49,847 nt of DNA from Prevotella sp. UBA5387 (GTDB lineage: Bacteria; Bacteroidota; Bacteroidia; Bacteroidales; Bacteroidaceae), in NCBI GenBank assembly GCA_002407775.1, contig DHOP01000026.1:1-49847 (forward strand), written 5' to 3'. Shown here in pieces: positions 41,066 to 49,847 of this stretch. Made by a program: the position numbers and the translations under genes. Position 1 is the stretch's first letter. Every line of letters starts with the position of its first letter. The notes under the pieces are model-generated. The model searched no databases. It was not told the origin of the DNA and was given only the letters and a program-made list of their open reading frames with translations.

Positions 41066-41126
41066 GGTATAATCAAGCCATTTTAGCATAGATTTAACAA
41101 AACATTAACATACATTAATAAAGAAA

Positions 41127-41149
41127 GGATGGCTCTAAATGGGCCACCC
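41127..41149 (-). terminator. Terminator after the S9 peptidase gene
   Basis: On the minus strand GGGTGGC pairs with GCCATCC (one mismatch) around a 9-base loop, followed by TTTCTTTATT. It lies 36 bases after the peptidase stop. Confidence 0.72.
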
Positions 41150-41184
41150 TCTCGCAACTATATCATAGATAAATCTTTATGCAC

Positions 41185-43359
41185 CTACTTCTTTTTCACG
41201 TCTTGCCAAGCCGGCGGGGTGACATGGAGTAGGTTTTTGACAAAGAAATCATAGCGCTTATGTTCGCCGAAGGTCTCTCCCATGGTGTGATGAACACCCG
41301 GCAAGACAACCAGTTCGAAATCCTTACCAGCCTTGATCAAGGCGTCCGCCACCTGCATGGTGCTTGAGGGATCGACGTTGTCATCAAGCTCTCCCACGAC
41401 GAGCATCAATGGGCAATTGAGCTTGGGCGCATTATAGACATTGCTCGAACGCACATAGCTGGAGTCCACGGGCCATCCCATCCATTGCTCATTCCACCAA
41501 ATCTTGTCCATTCGGTTATCATGACACCCACAAGAGCTATAGGCAGCCTTATAGAAATCGCCATGGAGGAGCACCGCCGTGGTGGACTCTTGTCCACCGG
41601 CCGAGGCGCCAAAGATGCCCACGTTGGTTGCATCCATGTAGGGATACTTGGTGGAGGCGGCCTTGATCCAAAGCTCCCGGTCGGGGAATCCAGCATCTTG
41701 AAGGTTCTTGTAGCATATCTCTTCGAAAGCCTTCCCTCTATAACTCGTGCCCATCGCGTCAAGTTGCACGACGATAAAGCCAAGTTCGGCAAGCCCCATG
41801 GTGTTCCAATTGTACGAGATGAAGTTCTTTGGCGTATAGGCATCGCCGGGACCAGAATAGATGTACTCGATGACGGGATATTTCTTCGTGGGGTCGAAGT
41901 TGGTAGGACGTTGGATGATACCCCACATGTCCGTCTTGCCATCGCGACCCTTTGCCTTAAAGACCTCGGGAGCAACCCAACCATTATCCGTGAGTTTGGA
42001 GATGTCCGCGCACTCCAACGTCTTGATGATTTTGCCATCACCACAACTACGAACTACGGTCACAGGTGCCTTATCGACCATGCTATAGGTATCGACCAGA
42101 TAGCGATAGTCGGGAGAATAGACCGTCAAATGATTGCCTTCCTCCGGTGTCAGACACACCATGTTCTTCCCATCGAGGCCAATACGATAGTCGTGCATGA
42201 GGTAAGGATCCTCTTGCTTGTTCACACCACTTGCCGAGAAGTAGATCACTCCATTCTTCTCGTCCACGTATTTGATGCCCCTCACGAACCAATCGCCCTT
42301 GGTAATCTGGAGGGGAGGTTGTACCACCGACTTCCCACGTTTGACCAATGGAGTTACATTATAAAGATAGATATGATTCCAATTGTCGCGCTCGGAAGTC
42401 CAAAGCAATTGCGTGCCCTTCTTGATAAATTGTCTCCAAAGCCTCGGATAGTTCACAAAGGTGTTTGACTTTTCTTCCACAATGGTACGCAAATGTCCCG
42501 TTGAGGCATCCATGGCGAGGAGCTGATAGAGTTGATGGCCACGCTTGTTGTATTCCATGGTGACTTCCTTGGATTGTTCGTCCCAACGGAATTCACCGAG
42601 CGAATACTGATTGACGATGGCAGATGGATTAGCCTCAACGGCTTTGCCCGACACTACATCAATGATGGCAGGCCAATGTTGTGGAAGTTCATCGCCCGGT
42701 TTGGCATATTCTTGCTTGTGTAAGATGGGTTGGAGTTGGTCTTTTGGAGAAGATTCCACATAGTAGTCATAGCGCTTCTCCACCTTGTTGCGCTTGCACA
42801 CCATGATGCGCTTGGAGTCGGGGCTCCAAAGGAGATTGCTACTATAGTATCGTCCTATGGTACCATCTTGTGTTAGCGCACGCTTTTCCGAATAGGGCTT
42901 GCCTACCTCATGAACCATCACATTATATCCTTCGATCCAAGCGTCAAGCTTGCCATCGGGCGACTTTACCACGCTTTGCTCCTGCTCGTCATCGGTCTCC
43001 ATCCAATGGCGTTCCGTCCTACGGAAGGGGCTATCTTCGCGCTGATAGCGCTCACGTTGCCTCCCCTCCTTGTCAAAGCCCATGGCTTCGTTCAGAGCCT
43101 TCTCCGAGTCGAAGGTCTGAGACTGGCCATTGGTCATGTGATAGGCGACATACTGCTTCCCGCCTGGTGCATCACGGTAGTAGGTCAATGTCGCCGAGTC
43201 CTTCCATTGAACATCGTGTGCCCAATGCTCCACATTCTTTTGTTGAAACTTGTCATAGAGCCCATAGGCCCGTTGAAAGTCGGTCAGGGTACCTTGTGCC
43301 TGCATCGCCGTCGGCAAAAGCAGGGAAAGCAACATGAGATTTAGTGTTTGTTTGATCAT
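41185..43359 (-). CDS. Dipeptidyl-peptidase IV-like S9 peptidase
   Basis: A 724-residue exported serine peptidase that should remove Xaa-Pro/Xaa-Ala dipeptides from peptide N-termini. A signal peptide (MIKQTLNLMLLSLLLPTAMQAQ) is followed by the DPP-IV N-terminal propeller and a C-terminal alpha/beta hydrolase domain. The nucleophile is Ser586 in FGASAGGQE; the acid lies in VVGELDDNVDPSS and the histidine in GVHHTMGE. The usual S9B motif is GWSYGG, so GASAGG is a variant, but the catalytic triad is complete. Periplasmic peptide use fits an asaccharolytic or mixed gut/oral Bacteroidales. It is monocistronic with a terminator downstream. Confidence 0.92.
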   Translation of the reverse strand: MIKQTLNLMLLSLLLPTAMQAQGTLTDFQRAYGLYDKFQQKNVEHWAHDVQWKDSATLTYYRDAPGGKQYVAYHMTNGQSQTFDSEKALNEAMGFDKEGRQRERYQREDSPFRRTERHWMETDDEQEQSVVKSPDGKLDAWIEGYNVMVHEVGKPYSEKRALTQDGTIGRYYSSNLLWSPDSKRIMVCKRNKVEKRYDYYVESSPKDQLQPILHKQEYAKPGDELPQHWPAIIDVVSGKAVEANPSAIVNQYSLGEFRWDEQSKEVTMEYNKRGHQLYQLLAMDASTGHLRTIVEEKSNTFVNYPRLWRQFIKKGTQLLWTSERDNWNHIYLYNVTPLVKRGKSVVQPPLQITKGDWFVRGIKYVDEKNGVIYFSASGVNKQEDPYLMHDYRIGLDGKNMVCLTPEEGNHLTVYSPDYRYLVDTYSMVDKAPVTVVRSCGDGKIIKTLECADISKLTDNGWVAPEVFKAKGRDGKTDMWGIIQRPTNFDPTKKYPVIEYIYSGPGDAYTPKNFISYNWNTMGLAELGFIVVQLDAMGTSYRGKAFEEICYKNLQDAGFPDRELWIKAASTKYPYMDATNVGIFGASAGGQESTTAVLLHGDFYKAAYSSCGCHDNRMDKIWWNEQWMGWPVDSSYVRSSNVYNAPKLNCPLMLVVGELDDNVDPSSTMQVADALIKAGKDFELVVLPGVHHTMGETFGEHKRYDFFVKNLLHVTPPAWQDVKKK

Positions 43360-43456
43360 GATTGTGTATTTATGGATAATTCACCCGGCTTATCAACTAA
43401 GCCGTATGAGTGATGTATAACAAATTATAGGAGGTTTCCCTCCTTTTATATAAAGC

Positions 43457-43483
43457 CCAGGAGTGATCACTTGTCACTCCTGG
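43457..43483 (-). terminator. Terminator after coaW
   Basis: CCAGGAGTGA pairs perfectly with TCACTCCTGG over a 7-base loop; on the minus strand GCTTTATATAAAAGG follows. It lies 29 bases after the coaW stop. Confidence 0.72.
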
Positions 43484-43511
43484 CCATTCTCTTATTACAA
43501 AGAAGTCAGAG

Positions 43512-44330
43512 TTATTTTCTCTTATAACTCAATGCCGCCCCAATGGCGGTACAAAACTCCGAGTACTTCGGGATGATGAATTTAACATGGTAGAGCTTCT
43601 CCATGGCAGGGAAAACCTCCTTGCATTGAGGCAACAAAGTAAGGTTGCCAATGAGCACATACTCGCGTATACCTGAGCTGAGCGATGCAAGAATACAACT
43701 CGACCCAATGGTCTGAAGGACCGTGGTAATGATACCAAGTGCGATATCCTCACGAGAGGTGTTGGCACGTGCATTGCCAAAGAGAGACGCCGTGGCGGTC
43801 TTAGGGAGGTTGGGCAATGGGTTTGGACTGATGTCGCCAATGAGCACGTCGACATTGGAGATGTCTCCATCCATGGCAAGGGTGACTATTTGCTTCACAT
43901 CGTCGGTCTTCAGCATGATGCGACTCAGCCCCATGAGCGTGCCACCACCAAGTCCGATGCCACCGACATGGCGGATATTGTCACCGTCGCATTGAACAAT
44001 ACTTGTACCAGTACCCATCGAGACCACGAGCATACGGTTGAGGTCGGTCTCATAACGGGCGCCAAGACCATCGGATATAAATTCCTCGGCCTTGTCGGTG
44101 GGCAATCCATAGATAGGCGAGTCGATATATGCGGCGCCGACACCTGTTATCATCACTTGCTCGATGTCGTTCAATGTGATGTGGTTATCATAAAGAAACT
44201 TACCGAAGGCACCATACAATGAAGTCACGGGGTCAGTGGCCTTGATACGTATCGGAGAAACGACTTTGCCATCTTCGTTTATCCCTACTATTTTCGTTGT
44301 GCTGATACCAACGTCTATTCCAATAATCAT
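43512..44330 (-). CDS. coaW: Type II pantothenate kinase
   Basis: A 272-residue ASKHA-fold kinase that phosphorylates pantothenate in the first step of coenzyme A synthesis. Motifs are GIDVGISTTKIV (phosphate-1 loop), VMITGVGAAYI, SMGTGTSIV and GGIGLGGGTLMGLSRIML (adenosine and phosphate-2 region), and EYVLIGNLTLLPQC. It resembles the staphylococcal and animal type II enzymes rather than CoaA or CoaX. Such kinases are usually not strongly inhibited by CoA. It shares an upstream region with the divergent Nudix gene. Confidence 0.9.
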   Translation of the reverse strand: MIIGIDVGISTTKIVGINEDGKVVSPIRIKATDPVTSLYGAFGKFLYDNHITLNDIEQVMITGVGAAYIDSPIYGLPTDKAEEFISDGLGARYETDLNRMLVVSMGTGTSIVQCDGDNIRHVGGIGLGGGTLMGLSRIMLKTDDVKQIVTLAMDGDISNVDVLIGDISPNPLPNLPKTATASLFGNARANTSREDIALGIITTVLQTIGSSCILASLSSGIREYVLIGNLTLLPQCKEVFPAMEKLYHVKFIIPKYSEFCTAIGAALSYKRK

Positions 44331-44374
44331 GTTTCAATCATTATTATGGGCTAAAAACCCGTTAGATGTTTGTG

Positions 44375-44382
44375 CAAAAATA
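44375..44382 (-). promoter_or_regulatory. -7 box for coaW (TATTTTTG)
   Basis: TATTTTTG on the minus strand, ending 44 bases before the coaW ATG, in the divergent region shared with the Nudix gene. It lies upstream of a possible longer Nudix start at 44390. Confidence 0.5.
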
Positions 44383-44452
44383 ATAAAAAATGAACAATCT
44401 CTTGGAAAGATATGGATTATATTCGTATATTCGCCATAAAATCAGACAAATT

Positions 44453-44845
44453 ATGGATAAGATTAATGTTGTAGCAGCCGTGATAAAGCGCGATGGGAAG
44501 TACTTGTGCGTGCAACGTTGCCGCTCCCATGAGGCATATAACTCTGAGCGTTGGGAGTTTCCAGGCGGCAAGGTTGAAGAGGGCGAATGCGACTATCAAA
44601 CCTTGCTTCGTGAAATCAAGGAAGAGATGTATTGGGACATCTATGTGGGGCGAAAACTCGGCACGGTGGTTCACGATTATCCCGACTTCACCATCTCGTT
44701 GACGGCCTACCTTTGCAAGCCTGGTGATGGCGACTTCACGCTCTTGGAGCATCTCGATGCACGCTGGCTCACCTTGGAGGAGATGCCTTCGCTCAATTGG
44801 GCCGATGCGGACCGTAAGCTCGTGGAGATGCTAAAGGAGTTGTAA
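44453..44845 (+). CDS. Nudix hydrolase (MutT-like)
   Basis: A 130-residue Nudix pyrophosphatase. The Nudix box is complete (GGKVEEGECDYQTLLREIKEEM), with glutamates for metal binding. KYLCVQRCRS and RWEFPGGK before it, and the closing DARWLTLEEMPSLNWADADRKLVEML, fit the MutT/8-oxo-dGTP diphosphatase group that cleans the nucleotide pool. The ATG at 44453 is taken because the conserved MDKINVVAAVIKRDGKYL begins there; an earlier start at 44390 adds 21 residues with no match to the fold. Substrate is an inference. Confidence 0.87.
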   Translation: MDKINVVAAVIKRDGKYLCVQRCRSHEAYNSERWEFPGGKVEEGECDYQTLLREIKEEMYWDIYVGRKLGTVVHDYPDFTISLTAYLCKPGDGDFTLLEHLDARWLTLEEMPSLNWADADRKLVEMLKEL

Positions 44846-44934
44846 TTTAGGGCGCGGACATTTCTTTATCATTCTTCTTACCACATAAAAGCTATCTATC
44901 GGCGACTTGGTTAGGGCATGACTATGTCGTTGTC

Positions 44935-44963
44935 GCTATCCTTTCTCATTGTGAAAGGATAGC
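44935..44963 (+). terminator. Perfect hairpin after the Nudix gene
   Basis: GCTATCCTTTC pairs perfectly with GAAAGGATAGC over a TCATTGT loop, about 90 bases after the Nudix stop. No U-run follows, so its action as terminator is uncertain. The rest of 44846-45058 shows no gene. Confidence 0.5.
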
Positions 44964-45058
44964 ATTGGCTTGCCTATACCATACCCATAGCGTTAGAGTT
45001 TGCATTGAAAAAAAGATAAAACATGCCATAATGGTTCATATCTTTCATTTTAAAACCC

Positions 45059-45066
45059 TATCTTTG
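45059..45066 (+). promoter_or_regulatory. -7 box for the macroglobulin gene (TATCTTTG)
   Basis: TATCTTTG, 25 bases before the ATG at 45092. The -33 TTTG is not seen. Confidence 0.58.
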
Positions 45067-45091
45067 CAATATATCAAAATATAACTTTGAC

Positions 45092-48000
45092 ATGAAAAAG
45101 CTCGTTTATCTGATGGCTATGATGTTATTGCCACTATCTGTTTTTGGGCAGACTTATTCTTCCTTATGGAAGCGTGTGGCCGATGCCGAGTCAAAAGATT
45201 TGCCCAAGACTCAAATAGAATGGCTTGGGAGGATTATCGATAAAGCCCAGACCGAAAAGCAATATGGCCATCTTCTCAAGGCCGAACTCCTACAAGCGGC
45301 GGTTCAGACACAGATTTCGCCTGATTCTATGGACGCAAGTGTGGAGCATATCACCAAACTTGCTGAGAGTGCCAAAGACCCGGTGCTTGAGGCCATCTAT
45401 GCTTGCGCCCTTGGGAAAATATACGAAAACATGACCGATAAGGAAACGGAGAGCAAAGCATGGTTTGACCGTGCGATGAAGAATCCGGACCTATTGGCCA
45501 AACAAAAAGACAACGCCTATGAGCCGGCCTTGCTCAATGGTATCGATAGCAAGGTGTTCTATGATGACCTATTGCATGTGTTGGGCATCGAGTCCAAACA
45601 CTATGGCATCATGCATGACTACTATACCAAGAACGGTAACCGTGCGGCGGCTTGCTTAAGTGCCTATTTTCTTCTGACCAGTGAACGAAAAGACTTCACT
45701 CAAAACGCCAAGAAATCAAAATACCTCCAGTCCGTCGACTCTCTCATCAATGTGTATGGCGACCTGCGAGAGGCCGGAGAATTGGCCATCGAACATTACA
45801 ATTTCCTCTCCCAATGTGACAATATCACGGCGGAAGACCGTGTGAACTACATCAACTATGCATTGGCTCGATGGGGTGAATGGCCTCATATGAATGTCTT
45901 GCGCAATGCCCTTAGCGACTTGCAACAGCCCTCGTTCAACATCAATATCGGCGACATGATGTTGTTGCCCAATGCGGAGCGTCTCGTGCGTGTGAACTCC
46001 ATTCGCAACATCAACGAACTACTCGTGAATGTATATCGTTTGAATGTCAACGGCGATACGAGACTCGACCCGACCGATGACCAAGACTACGCCAAATTGC
46101 AACGCCTCATTTTCCCTGGTGCCGTGCAGACCATCTCACGTCGCTACATCGGACAACCAGCATGGAAGGAGAATTCCGATTCCATCACTTTGGAAGGGCT
46201 GCCCATTGGTGTTTACCTTGTGGAGGCCACAACCGACAATCGTGACATCGCCCCGCAACGTGCTCTGCTACGTGTGAGCAACCTCTTTGTGATGACGGAG
46301 CAACAACCCGACCAGAACCTAAGGCTCGTAGTGGTGAACGCCACGACAGGGGCACCCGTGCCTGGCGCCAACATTGAGCTTTCGACAAGTCAAGGCGATG
46401 GCGCATTCACCAAGGATGCTGATTTGAAAACCAATAAGAATGGCGAGGCAAACTATCGCTTTGACAAGCGAGAGCCTAGTTATATATATGCCTATACCGA
46501 TGACGATAAAGCCTCTGGAGTGTTCCATATCAATGGCTATTATTCCTATTGGAAAAACGACAATGTAAGTGAACAATTAGATTTGTTTACCGATCGTTCC
46601 ATCTATCGTCCTGGGCAACAAGTGCAAGTGAGTGCCATATACTATCATAAGGACAACCGTAATTTGAAATCCGTGGCCAATGCGTATGGCCAAGTCAAGT
46701 TTACGTTGCGGGATGCCAATGGCAAGGAGGTTGCCACCAAGAACGTCTTTACCGACATTTATGGTACGGCGGCGGTAGATTTCACCTTGCCTCAACAGGG
46801 CTTGACGGGACGATTCTCCATCATTGCCAGCGCTGACAAGGCTCAAGGATATGCTTCTATCAGTGTCGAACAATACAAACGGCCCACTTTCCAAATCACA
46901 TTTGACCCCTACAAAGAGGCTTACCATGCCGGCGACACGGTGCAGGTGCGAGGAATAGCCAAAAGTTTTGCAGGTGTACCGGTACAAGGGGCGAAGGTGG
47001 AATACACCATAGAACGACGTCAAAATTGGTGGTGGCATTGGGTCAATAGGGGCGAGTCCACCGAACTACTCTCCGACACCACACTGACCTCGGATGATGG
47101 TTCATTTATGGTGAAAGTACCCATGGTGTTCCCCGAGGACATGGCGATGGACAGACCACTATTATATAATATGGTTGTCAAGGCCAAGGTCACAGACCTT
47201 GCCGGCGAGACGCACGAGGGAGAGACCTCTCTGCCTTTGAGCAATCGCTCGTCATTCCTCACCACCGACATCCCTTCCAAGCAGCTACGAGATAGTCTTC
47301 GCACGTTCACCTTGACCCTAAAGAATGTTTTGGGCAAGGAGATTGATGGCCAAGTAAGCTATCGTTTTGATGATGGAGAATGGAAAACGGCACCGGCCAA
47401 TGAGCCTATATCCATCAAACAAAAATTCAATTCTGGCTTGCATCAGCTTGAAGCTATTTGCGAAAACGATACATTGAAGCAAGAATTCGTGTTGTTTGCC
47501 ATTTCCGACAAGCATCCGGCCGTACTAACTCCCGATTGGTTCTATCTCTCCAATGATCAGTTTCCCAATGACGGTAAACCCATTTACTTGCAAGTAGGTA
47601 GCTCTGACGAGGATGTTCACGTGTACTATTCTATCTATGGTGGTAACCAAAAGTTGGAAGAGGACAGCCGTGTGCTCAACAATGAGGTGCATACCGAGCG
47701 TTTTACTTATAAGGAGTCCTATGGAGACGGCATCACCATCAATATGGCATGGGTAAAGAAAGGCATTCTCTATCACCATAGCGTGCAATTGAAACGACCT
47801 GTGCCCGACAATCAGCTGAAACTCTCATGGAAGACTTTTCGGGACAGGTTGACTCCAGGTCAGAAAGAGACATGGACACTACAGGTGCTTTCGCCTGATG
47901 GCAAGCCTGCCAAAGCGCAACTTCTATCCACACTCTATGACAAGAGCCTCGACCAACTCCGTCCACACCAGTGGACTTTCTCAAACGATTATTACTTGTC

Positions 48001-49847
48001 ATTGCCAAATACCTCTTGGAATGGAGGCAGTGATGAGGCGGTTGGGTTGTACGGCTTCCAGAACTTCAGGGCACTCCCAGAACGCGACCCTGACTTCACC
48101 CACTTTGATGAATCCATGTTCCGCTTCGTTGAACCTAGGGTTTTTTATACTCTAAATGAAGCTGTCGTCACAAATACCAGGGTCAGGGGAACAAAAATGG
48201 AAGCCCTCTCCGTAAAATCTAAATCAATAGGTGGCATTGCCAATGTGGAATCCGCACAGGCAGCATCCGATATGGTTGGCAATATTCCCAAGCCAGCTGT
48301 TCCTAACGAAAACGATAGCCAGAGCAAAGATGTGCAGGTGAGAGAAAATCTCAATGAGACCGCCTTCTTCTATCCCGCACTTAATACCGACGCCGAAGGC
48401 AACGTGTCGATACGCTTTACCCTGCCCGAGAGTGTTACCACTTGGCGCTTCATGGGCTTGGCTCACGACGAGCAAATCAACTATGGCATGATCACTGCCG
48501 ATGCCGTGGCAAAGAAGGACGTGATGGTGCAACCCAACCTACCCCGCTTCATTCGCATGGGCGACAAAGCGCAGGTGAGTGCTCGCATCTCCAACACCTC
48601 TGAGCGACGAGTGAACGGAACGGCTCGCCTTCAGCTGCTCAATCCCGAGACCGAGGCCGTCATCTCTGAATGGACGAAATCGTTTGTATTGGACAAAGAC
48701 AAGACCACAAGCGTAGCCTTCGATATTGACGCAGACCAATTAGCGGTCAATGCCAAGGGTACTACGCTCTTCATCGCTCGTGTCATGGCAGAGGGCAATG
48801 GCTTTAGCGATGGTGAACAGCACTATTTGCCACTACTTCCAAATCGCGAGTTCATTACCACTACGGTGCCGTTCTCACAAAATGGTGCCGGCACAAAGAC
48901 CATCAACCTCAACAAGCTCTTCCCTTCGGCTGCTCCGACCAATAAGTTGACCATTGAGTATACGAATCATCCCGCATGGCTCATGATACAGGCGTTACCC
49001 TCCATTGCCAATCCATTTGAGAAGAATGCCATATCCTTGGCTGCTGCCATCTATGCCAACACCTTAGGGCAACAGCTCATCACCTCTTCGCCAAAGATTG
49101 CACAGACCATCAACCTCTGGCAACAAGAGAGTGGCAAGGAGACTTCCCTGATGAGTAGCCTTCAGAAGAATGAGGATCTGAAGAGCCTCGTGCTCTCGGA
49201 AACACCATGGGTTGCCGATGCGGAAAATGAAACCTCGCAAAAGCAACAACTTGCTACATTCCTCAATCCATCAACCATCGACTATCGCATCAATAACTTC
49301 ACACAAAAACTAAGTGACCTCCAGAACGGCGATGGGTCGTTCTCTTGGTGGCCAGGAATGCACGGAAGCACATACATGACCGTTGCCGTGGTCGAGATAT
49401 TGTCAAGACTTCAAGTGATGAGCAATCTGCCATCGAAGACCTCTGGCATGATGAACAATGCTTTTTCTTATCTTGATCGCAAGTTTGCCGAAGAGATTAA
49501 GGAACTGAAGAAACTTGAGAACAAAGGTCAGAAAGACCTCACCCCAAGCGAGATGGCTTGTCATTACCTCTATGCCAGCGCATTGGTAGGACGTAAAGCA
49601 ACAAACGATGCCAACTATCTTGTAAATCTATTGGAGAAGATGCCAACAGAGTTGACCATCTATGGAAAGGCTGGTGCAGCCGTGATCCTTGCTCAATATG
49701 GCAAGACTCAACGTGCCAAGGAATACTTGAAGAGCATCAACGAATACTCTGTTTACAAAGAAGAGATGGGACGATATTTTGATACTCGCCGCGCCTATTA
49801 TAGCTGGAGAAATTATCGAATTCCTACACAGGTGGCCGCCATTGAGT
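45092..49847 (+). CDS. Alpha-2-macroglobulin family protein (partial)
   Basis: The frame stays open from the ATG at 45092 to the window end, 1,585 codons. A signal peptide (MKKLVYLMAMMLLPLSVFGQ) leads a helical region of about 350 residues. Macroglobulin domains follow: LFTDRSIYRPGQQVQVSA near residue 505 is the MG2 signature, RENLNETAFFYPAL at about 1083 with LPESVTTWRFMGLAHDEQ marks the ANA-like region. The helical thioester-like domain starts near 1290. At 1307-1312 the sequence is NPFEKN where thioester members have a CxEQ motif, so no thioester can form. It lacks a lipobox. It may trap proteases or act as an envelope scaffold; the C-terminus is outside the window. Confidence 0.9.
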   Translation, partial: MKKLVYLMAMMLLPLSVFGQTYSSLWKRVADAESKDLPKTQIEWLGRIIDKAQTEKQYGHLLKAELLQAAVQTQISPDSMDASVEHITKLAESAKDPVLEAIYACALGKIYENMTDKETESKAWFDRAMKNPDLLAKQKDNAYEPALLNGIDSKVFYDDLLHVLGIESKHYGIMHDYYTKNGNRAAACLSAYFLLTSERKDFTQNAKKSKYLQSVDSLINVYGDLREAGELAIEHYNFLSQCDNITAEDRVNYINYALARWGEWPHMNVLRNALSDLQQPSFNINIGDMMLLPNAERLVRVNSIRNINELLVNVYRLNVNGDTRLDPTDDQDYAKLQRLIFPGAVQTISRRYIGQPAWKENSDSITLEGLPIGVYLVEATTDNRDIAPQRALLRVSNLFVMTEQQPDQNLRLVVVNATTGAPVPGANIELSTSQGDGAFTKDADLKTNKNGEANYRFDKREPSYIYAYTDDDKASGVFHINGYYSYWKNDNVSEQLDLFTDRSIYRPGQQVQVSAIYYHKDNRNLKSVANAYGQVKFTLRDANGKEVATKNVFTDIYGTAAVDFTLPQQGLTGRFSIIASADKAQGYASISVEQYKRPTFQITFDPYKEAYHAGDTVQVRGIAKSFAGVPVQGAKVEYTIERRQNWWWHWVNRGESTELLSDTTLTSDDGSFMVKVPMVFPEDMAMDRPLLYNMVVKAKVTDLAGETHEGETSLPLSNRSSFLTTDIPSKQLRDSLRTFTLTLKNVLGKEIDGQVSYRFDDGEWKTAPANEPISIKQKFNSGLHQLEAICENDTLKQEFVLFAISDKHPAVLTPDWFYLSNDQFPNDGKPIYLQVGSSDEDVHVYYSIYGGNQKLEEDSRVLNNEVHTERFTYKESYGDGITINMAWVKKGILYHHSVQLKRPVPDNQLKLSWKTFRDRLTPGQKETWTLQVLSPDGKPAKAQLLSTLYDKSLDQLRPHQWTFSNDYYLSLPNTSWNGGSDEAVGLYGFQNFRALPERDPDFTHFDESMFRFVEPRVFYTLNEAVVTNTRVRGTKMEALSVKSKSIGGIANVESAQAASDMVGNIPKPAVPNENDSQSKDVQVRENLNETAFFYPALNTDAEGNVSIRFTLPESVTTWRFMGLAHDEQINYGMITADAVAKKDVMVQPNLPRFIRMGDKAQVSARISNTSERRVNGTARLQLLNPETEAVISEWTKSFVLDKDKTTSVAFDIDADQLAVNAKGTTLFIARVMAEGNGFSDGEQHYLPLLPNREFITTTVPFSQNGAGTKTINLNKLFPSAAPTNKLTIEYTNHPAWLMIQALPSIANPFEKNAISLAAAIYANTLGQQLITSSPKIAQTINLWQQESGKETSLMSSLQKNEDLKSLVLSETPWVADAENETSQKQQLATFLNPSTIDYRINNFTQKLSDLQNGDGSFSWWPGMHGSTYMTVAVVEILSRLQVMSNLPSKTSGMMNNAFSYLDRKFAEEIKELKKLENKGQKDLTPSEMACHYLYASALVGRKATNDANYLVNLLEKMPTELTIYGKAGAAVILAQYGKTQRAKEYLKSINEYSVYKEEMGRYFDTRRAYYSWRNYRIPTQVAAIE

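Noticed and set aside
41485..42468. 327-residue plus-strand frame opposite the S9 peptidase
   Set aside because: Antisense shadow over the propeller and catalytic domain; no motif or start signals.

Overview
The window looks like a chromosomal segment of a Bacteroidales bacterium, most likely Prevotellaceae (Prevotella/Segatella-like). Several things point there. The promoters follow the Bacteroidota pattern (TTTG, about 20 bases, then TAnnTTTG). There is a BtuB/BtuG surface vitamin B12 system. The order leuA-leuC-leuD-synthase-leuB is one I recall from Bacteroidales. ACR3/ArsM/ArsEFG-type arsenic genes and a Nim-like protein are also present. No rRNA or tRNA gene, CRISPR array, insertion sequence or prophage gene was found. 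The species call is an inference.

Layout. 1-5 kb: an exported beta-propeller-like protein, a glycosyltransferase, the tRNA methylthiotransferase MtaB and a tiny low-complexity lipoprotein with a strong terminator. 5-11.4 kb: a minus-strand branched-chain amino acid operon (leuA, leuC, leuD, a citramalate synthase and leuB). It is preceded by a promoter, a 28-codon leader peptide rich in Leu/Ile/Val codons and a terminator/antiterminator pair, i.e. a transcription attenuator. 11.7-18.2 kb: FMN reductase, flavodiiron protein, a small AraC-type regulator, UDP-GlcNAc 2-epimerase, the NfeD/SPFH membrane pair and an M48 lipoprotein protease. 18.4-24.3 kb: a cobalamin-riboswitch-controlled operon btuB-btuG-btuF-btuC-adenosyltransferase.

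24.7-36 kb: a DUF389 membrane protein, NhaA, and an arsenic island on the minus strand running from arsR at about 33.9 kb to an ACR3 pump at about 28 kb. The island holds a thioredoxin-like/ArsF-like/ArsG-like trio, a DUF318 permease, arsC, a DUF3147 protein and arsM. Three TTCG-N8-CGAA sites mark likely ArsR operators. A 205-base nested palindrome interrupts the cluster. A membrane thioredoxin gene follows, enclosed by two almost identical 225-base inverted repeats made of a dispersed intergenic repeat family.

36-50 kb: a complete ovothiol synthase (OvoA), a Nim-like flavin protein, a pentapeptide-repeat protein, a GltD-type flavoprotein, a dipeptidyl-peptidase IV-like S9 peptidase, a type II pantothenate kinase, a Nudix hydrolase, and the first 1,585 codons of an alpha-2-macroglobulin-family protein that runs off the end.

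The most coherent system is the leu operon. LeuB, LeuC and LeuD serve both leucine and (through citramalate) isoleucine synthesis, and the leader peptide carries both Leu and Ile codons, so one attenuator could sense both products. The most unusual DNA structures are the inverted repeats around the thioredoxin gene, the intergenic repeat family whose hairpin shows a compensatory base change, and the palindromic element inside the arsenic cluster.
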